A stretch of DNA of 41,451 nt, taken from positions 1 through 41,451 of IMG/VR virus record IMGVR_UViG_3300031576_001290; one strand, 5' to 3'. Position numbers and translations under genes: made by a program. The notes beneath the pieces were generated by a model that was given only the letters and a program-made list of their open reading frames with translations, searched no databases and was not told the DNA's origin. Source of the stretch: a virus. Shown here one piece after another: positions 9,483 through 17,431 of this stretch (positions within the stretch are counted from its first letter, which is position 1; every line of letters starts with the position of its first letter).

Positions 9483-10417
9483 CAGCCCGTGCCCTCGGCG
9501 GGGGCGACGAATCGGAAGTCGTAGTCGCGGCGCAGCACGCCGGGCGGGAAGTCGATCCGGAGGTCATCGACGTGGGCCAGGCGCTGGTAGTGCCGGCCGG
9601 CGTTCGTGAGGTCGTCCGAGTCCGCCCACATGGCGAGGAAGCCCGTCCCGGTCTCGAGCCAGCGGACGAAGCGACGCACGGCGAGCTCGTCGTCTGAGCC
9701 GTGGAGCAGGTTCACGAGACGCACGTCGACGTCCGAGCGGACCTGGCGGACGCGCACGATCTCGGCGACGCCGTCGCCCTGGTTGATCGCGAGACCGGGG
9801 TCGGTGCGCGGGCGCCACTGTCGGAATCGCTTCTGGAGCTCGACGAGTCCGCCGCAGAAAACCCGATCCCACCAGGCGAAGGCACCAGACACGAATGGCT
9901 CGACGAGCTCGTAGCGCAGCGAGAGCTCGAGCCAGTCGCAGCTCGCGTGGACCTCCTGCGCGGTCCACTTGAGGAACCAGCCCGGGCCTGCGGTGACCCA
10001 GGACCGCGACGCCGGCGGCGTGAGGAGTGTTCCGCTGCCGATCGTCGCGGTCCCGCCCTGGTATTGCGCGAGCTTCAGGATCCCGTTCGCCATGGCCTCG
10101 GAGAGTCCGGGCCGGAAGGCCGCACCGGCCGCGAGCTCCCCGCCCTCGGCCTTCAGCACCGCGAGCACGTCCGCGAGCTGGAAGCGCTGGAGCGCGACGG
10201 CCTTGTTCCCGGCTGTCCCGTCGACGACGTGCTGCCGCATCGCGCGTGCCGACGGGATGCCGGGCCCCGCGCTGTGGAACACGTCCGCGACGACTTGCTG
10301 GGACGCGTTGACGCTCTGGCTCGTGTCCCAGCCGCTCGGTGCCGTGCCGCCGGCGTCTGACTCGAAGCTCGCGTTCACGAGCGGCGCCAGGCCGTAGAGC
10401 AGGATCGGCCGGCCCAT
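9482..10417 (-). CDS. Distal-tail-like minor tail protein with N-terminal CBM-like domain (311 aa)
   Basis: First gene after the tape measure, the usual place of the distal tail protein. The N-terminal half begins LVNASFESDAGGTAPSGW, which resembles the opening of family 4/9-type carbohydrate-binding modules (N-x-x-F-E...P-x-G-W). The C-terminal half (RLVNLLHGSDDELAVRRFVRW, RLAHVDDLRIDFPPG) is a mixed alpha/beta region without a known signature. Its start overlaps the tape measure stop by one base (TGATG). The next gene contains a similar carbohydrate-binding-like insert, so adjacent tail-tip proteins may share a glycan-binding theme. Assignment rests on position and the N-terminal pattern. 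Confidence 0.65.
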   Translation of the reverse strand: MGRPILLYGLAPLVNASFESDAGGTAPSGWDTSQSVNASQQVVADVFHSAGPGIPSARAMRQHVVDGTAGNKAVALQRFQLADVLAVLKAEGGELAAGAAFRPGLSEAMANGILKLAQYQGGTATIGSGTLLTPPASRSWVTAGPGWFLKWTAQEVHASCDWLELSLRYELVEPFVSGAFAWWDRVFCGGLVELQKRFRQWRPRTDPGLAINQGDGVAEIVRVRQVRSDVDVRLVNLLHGSDDELAVRRFVRWLETGTGFLAMWADSDDLTNAGRHYQRLAHVDDLRIDFPPGVLRRDYDFRFVAPAEGTG

Positions 10418-13400
10418 CAGCTGCGAGCCTCGGTCGGAAGCGCCCGGAGCACGCCGGCCTCGATCATGTCGTACAGGCGCTCGGCCACGGCCTCTACGAA
10501 CTCCCGCGGCACGCGCTCGGAGTAGATCGCGCCGAATTGCTGGTGCGTCACGTTCAGCGTGAGCTGGTGGTTCGCCCCGCCGTTGCGTCCGCGCAGGCCG
10601 AGAGCCTCGCCGGCGCGACGAGCCGCGGGACCCGACAGGGGAACGATCGCCTCGGGCCGCCCAAACTCACCGACGTTCACGACCTGCTCGCGATGCACGA
10701 CCGCACCCTCGGCGGCGCCTGGAACCGCGACGATCGACGTACCGAGCGCGGCGCCGGCGGCGGCTGAGGTAGCAGCACCAGCGGTCGCTACGCCCGTCGC
10801 GGCCGCGGCCGCAGCGGGAGCCGCCGGCGGGAAGATCGACGACCACCATGCGAACGTGTTCACGTAGACCGACGCCAGGCCCTTGGCGAGCTCGGCCGCG
10901 GCCTCGTGCGCGGTCGAGGCGACGCTGAGCTTCGAGACGATCAGGCGGCGGATCGCCCACTGGACGAGCAGGTTCACCGCGTCCGCGGCGAGCGACTTGC
11001 GCATCGCAGCGAAGCCCTCGGAGAGCTTGCGCTGGCCGGTGACAACCTGTCCCGCGAGCGCGCCGACCGATGCGATCCCGCCCTCGACGAACTGCGCCCA
11101 TGCTGTCCCGATCCCGTCGACGAACTCCTGGGAACGCACGTTCAGCACGCCGAAGAACTCGTCCCATTCCGTGAACTCGGGGGGCGTGAAGGAATTGCGG
11201 ACGCGCTCGAGCATGTCCTCGTCGAGCTGCTCCTCGTCGAACTCGAGGCCGATCTTGATCGGCTTGATTCGATCGGGCGTCGGGATTTCGACGTTCTCGA
11301 GCAGCTTTCCTAGTTCCTCCGGGATCGTCTGGCCCGCGCGCACGAGGCCGGTTGTGAGGTCCTCGATCTGCTTGCCGAAGGCCTTGTACACGATCGTGGC
11401 GTCGAGCCCCTGCGCGTTCGCGATCGCCATCGCGCGGTTGAAGTCGGTGAGCAGTGCGTCCGCCATCTTCTGCGTCGCGAACCCGCTCTTCGCGAGCGCG
11501 GCCTCGAGCAGCTCGGTCGCGGCCTTCAGCTCCTCCGCGCTGAGCTTGGCCTTTTCGTTTGCATCGCCGAGTTCCTTCGCTGCGTCCTTCTGGGAGCCGC
11601 GGAAGAGCTCGAGCGCGCGCTTCAGGACCTGCGCCGCGCTCCCGCCCTGCGCGGCTGCATCCGAGAACGCCTGGCGGAACCGCACGAGGTCCTGCTCGGA
11701 CATGTCGTTCACCAGGCGGCGGAGCGTCCCGAGCTGCGCCTGGAGGTCGTTGACCGTCTGGAACAGGGCGCTGGCGTCGGCGACGATCTTCACCTTGCCC
11801 GCGGCCGTCGCCATGATGCGGAAGCTCTCGAGCTCGCGCGCTGCGGCTTCCAGTCCACCCTCGAAGGTGATCTCGCCCTTGATCCGTAGACGCTCGCGGA
11901 GGAATTCCACGGTCCTCGGGTCGAACCGCAGCTCGCCAACGTCGATACCCTTCCCCGCGAGCTGCTCGAGCAGCTGGCCGATCTGGTCGGCCTGCTGGCC
12001 GAAGTTCTCTAGGCGCCGCGTCGCCCCCTCGACGTCGTGACCGAGCGCACGCTCGAACAAGTTGGTCATGACGGCGTCGAGGCCGGTCACCTCGGAGATC
12101 GCCCTCGTGAGGGCGAAGGACAGGCCCCCGACCGCTCCGACGAGGCCAAGGATCCCGAGCTTCTGGCCGACGGTCGCCGCGGTGAAGAGGTGCGCGGCCG
12201 ACGCGCTCGACGCCATCGCGATCGCGACCTTGTCGAAGCCGAGAGCCAGCGCGATCGCGCCCGAGGCGCCGCTCGCCAGGACCGGCAGCATCGCGCCGAA
12301 CGTTCGGATCACCTGCCCGCCGATGAACACGACCGGCCCGAGCGCCGCGGCGAAGGCGCCCATCCGGATCAGCGAATCCTGGACGGGCTCGGGGAGCTTG
12401 CCGAAGTGCGTCGCGAGCCGGGCCACGAACCGAGTCAGATCGACGACCGCAGGGGCCAGGTTCTCGCCCATCTCGATCGCGGCATCCCGGATCTGATTCT
12501 TCGCGATCTGCAGCTGCGAGGCCGTGGTCTCCATCCGCTTGCCGAACTCGATCGCGAGCGCGTTGTTCACTTTCCACGCGGTCTCGGCCGTGTCGAGGGA
12601 GCCGACCATCGTGTCGTTCGCCGATGCGAGACGCAGGAGCGCGTCCCGAACCCGCACGTTCTCGAGCTCGAGCCCCTCGAGCACGGTGAAGACGTCGCCG
12701 CCGGCCTTGGCCGTGTCGTCGAGCCCCTTGATGAACGCGACGATCGCGCCCTTCGCGTCCTGCTCGAATAGCTTCGAGAAGTCGGCGACCGATAGGCCTG
12801 CGACCTTTGCGAAGTCGTCGAGCAGATCGCCGCCCGAGCGCACCTGCTTGGCGATCTCGACGAACACGCGGGAGAGCGCGGTGCCGCCGGACTCGGCCTC
12901 GATCCCGACCGACGCGAGCGCGCCGGCGAAGCCGAACACCTGTGCCTCGGTCAGCCCGATCTGCTTTCCTGCGCCGGCGAGGCGCAGGCCCATTTCCACG
13001 ATCTCGGCCTCGGTCGCGGCGAGCTTGTTGCCGAGGTCGACGATCGTCGAGCCGAGCCGCTCCGCCTCCTGCTGCGGCGTGCGCATGATGTTGGCGAAGC
13101 GGGCGAGGCCGTTTGCGGCTTCCTCGGCCGAGAGATTCGTCGTCGCGCCGATCTGGGCCATGACGCGCGTGAACTCGACGATGTTCTCTTTCTCGATCCC
13201 GAGTTGGCCCGCGGCCTCGGCGATCCGGTTCAGGTCGTCGACGTTGATCGGGATCGCCTTCGGGCCCGCGGCGAGCTGGCGGATCCCCTGGGAGAGCTGC
13301 TTCAGCTCCTCGTCCGTAGCGTCGACGGTCTTCCGCACGCCGGCAAACGAGCTCTCGAAGTCGATCGCGGCCTTCGCCGCACCGAAACCGATGGCTGCGA

Positions 13401-13608
13401 TGGGGGCGGAGACGAGGAGGCCGAAGCGCGTCCCGAACTCGGTCAGCCTGCCGCCGAGCCGCTCGAGGTTCTGGCCGACGCGGGCGAAGTTCTCCGCGGC
13501 GACGCCGGCGAGCTTGTCCGTCTCAGCCCGCACCGCGCCCGAGAACTTCCGCACCGTCGCGGTGCCCCGGTCGTCGACGGCGAGTACGATCTCGACGAAT
13601 CGAGGCAC
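10417..13608 (-). CDS. Tape measure protein (1063 aa)
   Basis: Sets tail length and is threaded through the tail tube during assembly. Residues of about 90-310 match the minor tail/tape-measure core (ELKQLSQGIRQLA, DLNRIAEAAGQLGI, MAQIGATTNLSAEEAANG, ALASVGIEAESGGTALSRVF). Long helical stretches follow (VNDLQAQLGTLRRLVNDMSE), with hydrophobic patches around residues 400-500 that could cross the inner membrane during injection. The end is Ala/Gly-rich and then GEFGRPEAIVPL, a phrase frequently conserved near tape-measure C-termini. It is the longest gene between the tail tube and the tail tip, as expected. It starts with GTG just after the chaperone stop, with a GAGGAG site inside the chaperone end. 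The encoded length suggests a tail of moderate length. Confidence 0.93.
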   Translation of the reverse strand: MPRFVEIVLAVDDRGTATVRKFSGAVRAETDKLAGVAAENFARVGQNLERLGGRLTEFGTRFGLLVSAPIAAIGFGAAKAAIDFESSFAGVRKTVDATDEELKQLSQGIRQLAAGPKAIPINVDDLNRIAEAAGQLGIEKENIVEFTRVMAQIGATTNLSAEEAANGLARFANIMRTPQQEAERLGSTIVDLGNKLAATEAEIVEMGLRLAGAGKQIGLTEAQVFGFAGALASVGIEAESGGTALSRVFVEIAKQVRSGGDLLDDFAKVAGLSVADFSKLFEQDAKGAIVAFIKGLDDTAKAGGDVFTVLEGLELENVRVRDALLRLASANDTMVGSLDTAETAWKVNNALAIEFGKRMETTASQLQIAKNQIRDAAIEMGENLAPAVVDLTRFVARLATHFGKLPEPVQDSLIRMGAFAAALGPVVFIGGQVIRTFGAMLPVLASGASGAIALALGFDKVAIAMASSASAAHLFTAATVGQKLGILGLVGAVGGLSFALTRAISEVTGLDAVMTNLFERALGHDVEGATRRLENFGQQADQIGQLLEQLAGKGIDVGELRFDPRTVEFLRERLRIKGEITFEGGLEAAARELESFRIMATAAGKVKIVADASALFQTVNDLQAQLGTLRRLVNDMSEQDLVRFRQAFSDAAAQGGSAAQVLKRALELFRGSQKDAAKELGDANEKAKLSAEELKAATELLEAALAKSGFATQKMADALLTDFNRAMAIANAQGLDATIVYKAFGKQIEDLTTGLVRAGQTIPEELGKLLENVEIPTPDRIKPIKIGLEFDEEQLDEDMLERVRNSFTPPEFTEWDEFFGVLNVRSQEFVDGIGTAWAQFVEGGIASVGALAGQVVTGQRKLSEGFAAMRKSLAADAVNLLVQWAIRRLIVSKLSVASTAHEAAAELAKGLASVYVNTFAWWSSIFPPAAPAAAAAATGVATAGAATSAAAGAALGTSIVAVPGAAEGAVVHREQVVNVGEFGRPEAIVPLSGPAARRAGEALGLRGRNGGANHQLTLNVTHQQFGAIYSERVPREFVEAVAERLYDMIEAGVLRALPTEARS

Positions 13609-13612
13609 TCGC

Positions 13613-14379
13613 TCACTCCTCGCCGCGCGCCTCCCTGCGCGCGGTTGCGTAGCCGGTTCCGATCGCGTTCAGCTGGCGAAGGAGAATCCGCCCGTCGTCG
13701 CGCGTGAGCCCCCCGCAGAAGGCCTCGACCGCGAGATCCTGGAGCCCGAGCTCCTGCACGCCGGGGGCCGCGAGCTCGTGGTACAGGAGCCACGCGCGCT
13801 CCGTTCCGGGAGGGAGCGCGTTCTTCTGCCGCAGCTCGTAGAGACCGCACTTCATGCAGTCGGCCTCTCGGGCTGGGCCGAGCCCTCCTTCTGCTCGGAG
13901 CTCGGCGCAGCTTCGGCAGTCGCTTGGTCCGCGCCAGGTTCTCCAGAAATGCGCCTCGGCCCGCGCGTACTCCTGGAGCCCGCCCCCCCCATCTGGGCCC
14001 GCCTGCGCCCTTCGGCCTCCGCCATCAGGTAGCCGACGAGTGCGTTCGCGATCGCCGGCGTGACCGTGCCGTCCGTCAGGTACTCCGAACGGAACGCGAC
14101 GGGCTCACCCGTGGGCGAGAACACGTTCTCCCAGCCCACGACGTAGTCGCGCGCGAACTGGTGCAGGAAGTCGCGCCAGGCGCGAGCGCCCTCGCCCTCG
14201 GCCCTCTGCCCGGTCGGCACGCGGAGGATGAGCTCGAAATCCGGCTGCCGCAGGATGAACACGGCTACCGTCGCCTCGGGCGCAGGCTGATCCCCGATCT
14301 CGCGCAGGAGGTACGGGGTATCCGGGTCGTCCTGCTCTTCGAGCACGACCCGGATCGGTTTCGCTGGCTCGATGATCAT
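13613..14379 (-). CDS. Tail assembly chaperone frameshift fusion (gpG-T type, predicted 255 aa)
   Basis: Joins the upstream chaperone to the downstream reading frame by a predicted -1 ribosomal frameshift at the run of eight G (minus strand, 13990-13983). After residue 132 the -1 frame continues without a stop: GLQEYARAEAHFWRTWRG, a Cys4 motif (C154, C157, C174, C177), then LYELRQKNALPPG to the stop at 13613. Opening only the last 80 residues at the ATG at 13855 would start translation inside the second CxxC pair and destroy the zinc-like motif. Tail-chaperone frameshifting between the tail tube and tape measure genes is a conserved feature of long-tailed phages (lambda G/GT). A permanent frame error at the homopolymer is the main alternative. 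Confidence 0.7.
13852..14379 (-). CDS. Tail assembly chaperone, unshifted product (gpG-like, 175 aa)
   Basis: Located between the tail tube and tape measure genes, the position of lambda-G-type chaperones that coat the tape measure before tube polymerisation. Residues 1-125 look folded (MIIEPAKPIRVVLEEQ, FILRQPDFELILRVPTGQ, VTPAIANALVGYLMAEAEG). The last 43 residues after the G-run are Gly/Ala/Ser/Pro/Glu-rich and probably disordered, as expected when the conserved continuation lies in the -1 frame. The ATG at 14379 follows a GGAGGGGG site. The stop overlaps the ATG at 13855 (ATGA). Identification is by position and the frameshift arrangement, not by a clear family motif. Confidence 0.7.
   Translation of the reverse strand: MIIEPAKPIRVVLEEQDDPDTPYLLREIGDQPAPEATVAVFILRQPDFELILRVPTGQRAEGEGARAWRDFLHQFARDYVVGWENVFSPTGEPVAFRSEYLTDGTVTPAIANALVGYLMAEAEGRRRAQMGGAGSRSTRGPRRISGEPGADQATAEAAPSSEQKEGSAQPERPTA
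13983..13990 (-). other. Putative -1 ribosomal frameshift slippery site (G8)
   Basis: Eight consecutive G on the minus strand, read in frame as ATG GGG GGG GCG. Both tRNAs can re-pair after slipping back one base. From here the -1 frame stays open for 123 codons and completes a Cys4 motif. The site is at the canonical position in the tail chaperone gene. Confidence 0.6.
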
Positions 14380-14395
14380 TGCCCCCTCCGAAGCG

Positions 14396-15502
14396 TCAAG
14401 CCTGGTCGACCGAGTTGCCGTTGAACATGTAGGCGCGGAACGGCGCTCCGCCCGCGGTGACCCAGCTCCAGTCGGTACCGTTCGGGAGCCGGCCCGCCTC
14501 GGGCGTGGTCACCGAGAACGTGATCTCGACCGGGACCTTGCTCCCGGGCGAGGGTGCGTTCGTCGGCGCGTTCATGATCGTCATCGCCGGGAAGTCGAAC
14601 CGCATCAGATACGGGAGCGGGGGCGCGGACGTCGGGATCGTCGGGCCGGTCCAGATCAGCTGCGCTTTGTACAGCTTCTGACGCCGCCCCGTCTGCGGGA
14701 TCGACGCGGCCTTGATCAACGCGTCGACGGCCGCGGTGTACTGCGGGAACGTCAGCGTCACGTCGGCCGTCGGCATGCCGTTCGTGTCGGGCTCGTCGAT
14801 CTCGCCGTTCGACCCGGAAACGACGTCGCCGGCGATGTTGCGATTGATCGAGACCCGGCAGTCCGAGACCTTCAGGTCATCCGCGCCGTCGAGGTTGCCC
14901 TCGGCCCCCGTGACCTCGGTCGCGCGAACGGTGAGCGCGCTGAAGAGTGCGATCAGGCCGTCCTTCGGGATCGTGATCGCGCCGAACTGCGCCGCGCCGT
15001 TCACGGGCGCATTCCGCTCACAGCGATTGAACAGGCCGGTCAGCGTGCCCTGCAGCTTCCCGCCCTCGTGCCCGAGCTCGAGCTGCGAGTACTTGAAGGA
15101 CGGATACTCGTGCACGTTCGTTCCGAGCGCGCCGATCCCCTTGTCGAAGGCGAGGGTACCGAAGAGGCCGTTATTCGACGGCTGGAACCGCATGTCGTGC
15201 TCGAACACGATCCCGGCCTGGTTGATCACGACGGTATCGGCGCCCATCAGCAGTGCGAGATGGCGCTCGAAGCCCTCGAGGCGCGGCGCCATGACGATCG
15301 CGCCCTCGTGCTCCTCGATGTTGCCCTGGTAGTTCCCGCCCGAAAGGGAGTCGCCGACGTTGTCGTCCTTGATCGTCGCCGGGATCCCGGGGGGCAGGCT
15401 CTCCGAGATCAACTTGATCAAATCGCCGGCGCCGGCGGCGACGGCGGTGCCCCACGTTGCGCCCTTCTTGAAACACACCTTCCAGCCCGTGGTTCCCGCC
15501 AT
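14396..15502 (-). CDS. Major tail tube protein (368 aa)
   Basis: Predicted subunit of the tail tube. The sequence is dominated by beta-strand patterns and turns, with tail-tube-like phrases: LEGFERHLALLMG, SQLELGHEGGKLQGTLTG, VTLTFPQYTAAVDALIKAA, VPVEITFSV. It lies directly upstream of the chaperone pair and tape measure, and downstream of neck/terminator genes, which is the standard order. The ATG has a strong AGGAGGG site 8 bp upstream. It is larger than a minimal tube protein (about 200-250 aa), so it may contain an extra decorating domain. Confidence comes mainly from the order and beta-rich pattern. Confidence 0.8.
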   Translation of the reverse strand: MAGTTGWKVCFKKGATWGTAVAAGAGDLIKLISESLPPGIPATIKDDNVGDSLSGGNYQGNIEEHEGAIVMAPRLEGFERHLALLMGADTVVINQAGIVFEHDMRFQPSNNGLFGTLAFDKGIGALGTNVHEYPSFKYSQLELGHEGGKLQGTLTGLFNRCERNAPVNGAAQFGAITIPKDGLIALFSALTVRATEVTGAEGNLDGADDLKVSDCRVSINRNIAGDVVSGSNGEIDEPDTNGMPTADVTLTFPQYTAAVDALIKAASIPQTGRRQKLYKAQLIWTGPTIPTSAPPLPYLMRFDFPAMTIMNAPTNAPSPGSKVPVEITFSVTTPEAGRLPNGTDWSWVTAGGAPFRAYMFNGNSVDQA

Positions 15503-15514
15503 CGAAGTACCCTC

Positions 15515-16054
15515 CTATCGCGCGACTTCTTCGGAGTAGTGAACGAGCAGCTCGACCGCGTAGCCCTTCACGCCGCTCTGCAGCTGCGCACCGCGAACGG
15601 GGCCGAGCATCCGCGGCATCTGCTCGAGGTAACCCATGTATCCGTCCCCGATCCCGAGCGCCAGGTCCTCGAGCTCACACGTACGCGTGCCGAGCGCGTC
15701 GAGGATCTCCTCGGCCGCACGCCTCAGCGCGATCGCCTGGTCACGCTCGTCGTTGTGGCCGTAGAAGCCGACGATGCGCACCTGACCGTGGTACTCGTGC
15801 GAGCCGTTCGTGAAGGGCGAGGCGGCGACCTGACCCTCGAGGAGCCAGAAGCGCACCACGGGGCCGAAGTCCTCGGCCTCGGTGTCGATCACGCCTGCTG
15901 TGTCGACCACGACTACGGCGCCATCCGCACGCAGCTGCTCTTCCGTCGACCAGCGGCGCTCGGATATGAACACGGGCCCGAGGTTCGGCGGGTCGACCGC
16001 GTCGAGCTTGGCCTTCAGGTTCGCGAGGAACTGGCGGAGATGGTTGTCGGCCAT
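15515..16054 (-). CDS. Tail terminator/completion-like protein (179 aa)
   Basis: Position immediately before the tail tube gene is where siphoviruses encode the tail terminator. N-terminal helix (LRQFLANLKAKLDAV), central beta region (VVVVDTAGVIDTEAEDFG, GQVRIVGFYGHNDERDQAI), a helix (LRRAAEEILDALG) and a final strand (VELLVHYSEEVAR) agree with the small alpha/beta fold of that family. No diagnostic motif is visible. The start shares a base with the upstream stop (TGATG). Confidence 0.6.
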   Translation of the reverse strand: MADNHLRQFLANLKAKLDAVDPPNLGPVFISERRWSTEEQLRADGAVVVVDTAGVIDTEAEDFGPVVRFWLLEGQVAASPFTNGSHEYHGQVRIVGFYGHNDERDQAIALRRAAEEILDALGTRTCELEDLALGIGDGYMGYLEQMPRMLGPVRGAQLQSGVKGYAVELLVHYSEEVAR

Positions 16055-16596
16055 CAGCGCCCCTCGATCGTCTGCCGGAAAGAATCCGCGAGCGCCTCGA
16101 CCAGGTCCTGGAGCTCGCGCTCGGCCGTCTCCTTCGCGCGCTCGAACACGCCTCGAGGCGGGAGGCCGCGGCGCGAGATCGCGGCGCGGATCCGGAACGC
16201 CGCCGATTTCACGGCCTCGCGTCCCGTCTTCCCCGTCCAGCTGAGATCGAGCTGCCCGCGTTGCGCACGCAGCTGGACCCAGCGCTCGATCGGGCCCGGG
16301 GGCGGCCAGCGGGCGCCGGCGCGGCGGCCCGTGTCGACGATCGCGGCGTGCGGGATGGGGGAGAAGATCGCGTCGCGGATCTCGATCCCGTCTGGCGAGG
16401 GGCGGATGGACGGTCCCTCGGTGAAGATCCCGTTCGCTAGCTCGCCGGTGTAGAGCTTCTCCGCGGCCGCGATCCGGCCCTCGCGCATCCCGGCGCCCGC
16501 GGCGACCGCTACGCCCTCGACGAGCGCCTGGTCGAGCTCGGAGGCGGCGACGCCGGCGTCGTCCGCGAGCGCGCGCAGCTGGGACACGTCGATCAA
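16054..16596 (-). CDS. Neck/minor tail protein, HK97-gp10-like (180 aa)
   Basis: Begins at a TTG that overlaps the upstream stop (TTGA). The middle contains ELANGIFTEGPSIRPS...IEIRDAIFSPIPHAAIVDTG, a layout seen in HK97-gp10-like head-tail joining proteins, where a strand-turn-strand is followed by YA.xvE/D-G. Both ends are helical; the C-terminal helix is FERAKETAERELQDLVEALAD. Its neighbours are the connector and the terminator. Likely role is head-tail joining; the family assignment is tentative. Confidence 0.55.
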   Translation of the reverse strand: MIDVSQLRALADDAGVAASELDQALVEGVAVAAGAGMREGRIAAAEKLYTGELANGIFTEGPSIRPSPDGIEIRDAIFSPIPHAAIVDTGRRAGARWPPPGPIERWVQLRAQRGQLDLSWTGKTGREAVKSAAFRIRAAISRRGLPPRGVFERAKETAERELQDLVEALADSFRQTIEGR

Positions 16597-17327
16597 TGCG
16601 ACACGCGCGGGAAGCCGTAGCGATCGCGGCTCCGGTAGTCGACCGACGTGCCCGAGGCCGGCGCGAACTCAGTCGGGACGAACCGCTCGAGCGCCTGCTT
16701 CCGCAGGGACTTCTCGTTGTCGCGCCAGCGGCGGTCGATCGTGTCGTAGTCGACCTGATCGAGGCCCATGCTCTCGTTCTTCAGGTCGGAGGCCGAGCGC
16801 GCGACCCAGCCCGCGAGGTTCGCGAGCACGAGCAGCAGGAACCCCTCGACGTCTCCGTCGGGCACGGTCGTGCCGGGCGTCGCGTCCGTTCCGTCGAGGG
16901 TCTCGATCTGCTGCGGGCGCGTCCACGTGATCGAGAGCGTCTCGGACGTGCCGGGCGGCCGCAGGAGCCACAGCACCTCGTCGCCCGCGGCGTCGATCCG
17001 GACCTCCCACTCCTCGGCCTCGAGTTCGCGGCGGTGCTCGTCGTCGGTGTCCGGATCCTCGAGGATCTCGAGCGCTTGGACGCGCGACGTACGCGGCAGC
17101 CACACGGGCTCGGCGGAGAGGAGTGTCTTCAGGACCCAGCGCCGGGTCTGACCGTCCCCGGCGACGCGCTTCACGAGCTCACGCGGCCGGTGCGACGAGT
17201 ACTCGTCGAGCGCCGAACGGACCGCGGCGTCCTGCGCTTCTTCGGTGGGCTGGAGCTTCAGCGACTCGATCTTGCCGAGCCGCGTGATGGCCTTGGTCCT
17301 GACCTCTGCGAGCTTCCCGAGCGCCAT
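16593..17327 (-). CDS. Head-tail connector/adaptor-like protein (244 aa)
   Basis: First gene after the capsid gene. The helical N-terminus (LGKLAEVRTKAITRLGKIE, QDAAVRSALDEYSSHRPRE) is typical of portal adaptors. A beta region (WEVRIDAAGDEVLWLLRPPG) is followed by more helices (GFLLLVLANLAGWVARSASD, DTIDRRWRDNEKSLRKQALE). The ATG is preceded by GGGAG at 7 bp. Adaptors usually have about 110-200 residues, so this one is somewhat large. The call depends on gene order and helical content. Confidence 0.55.
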   Translation of the reverse strand: MALGKLAEVRTKAITRLGKIESLKLQPTEEAQDAAVRSALDEYSSHRPRELVKRVAGDGQTRRWVLKTLLSAEPVWLPRTSRVQALEILEDPDTDDEHRRELEAEEWEVRIDAAGDEVLWLLRPPGTSETLSITWTRPQQIETLDGTDATPGTTVPDGDVEGFLLLVLANLAGWVARSASDLKNESMGLDQVDYDTIDRRWRDNEKSLRKQALERFVPTEFAPASGTSVDYRSRDRYGFPRVSH

Positions 17328-17369
17328 CGAAGCTCCCGTGAGACGCGAAGGTGGGGTCGGCGCCGGAGG

Positions 17370-17407
17370 GGCCGCGCCAGCAAGGGGGGCACCTCACTGG
17401 CACGGCC
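17370..17407 (-). terminator. Hairpin after the capsid gene: possible attenuator or 3' stabiliser
   Basis: In the gap between the capsid stop and the connector start, the minus strand reads GGCCGTGCCAG, a 16-nt loop, then CTGGCGCGGCC. This gives an 11-bp stem with one G-U wobble. No U tract follows, so it is not a textbook terminator. It could partly terminate transcription or protect the capsid mRNA 3' end. Confidence 0.35.
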
Positions 17408-17431
17408 GAATCCGACGCCGATCCCAGGTCG

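Noticed and set aside
13613-13855. Stand-alone 80-aa gene starting at the ATG at 13855
   Set aside because: That start falls within a CxxC pair of a motif whose other half lies upstream in the same frame. The region is better read as the end of a frameshift fusion.
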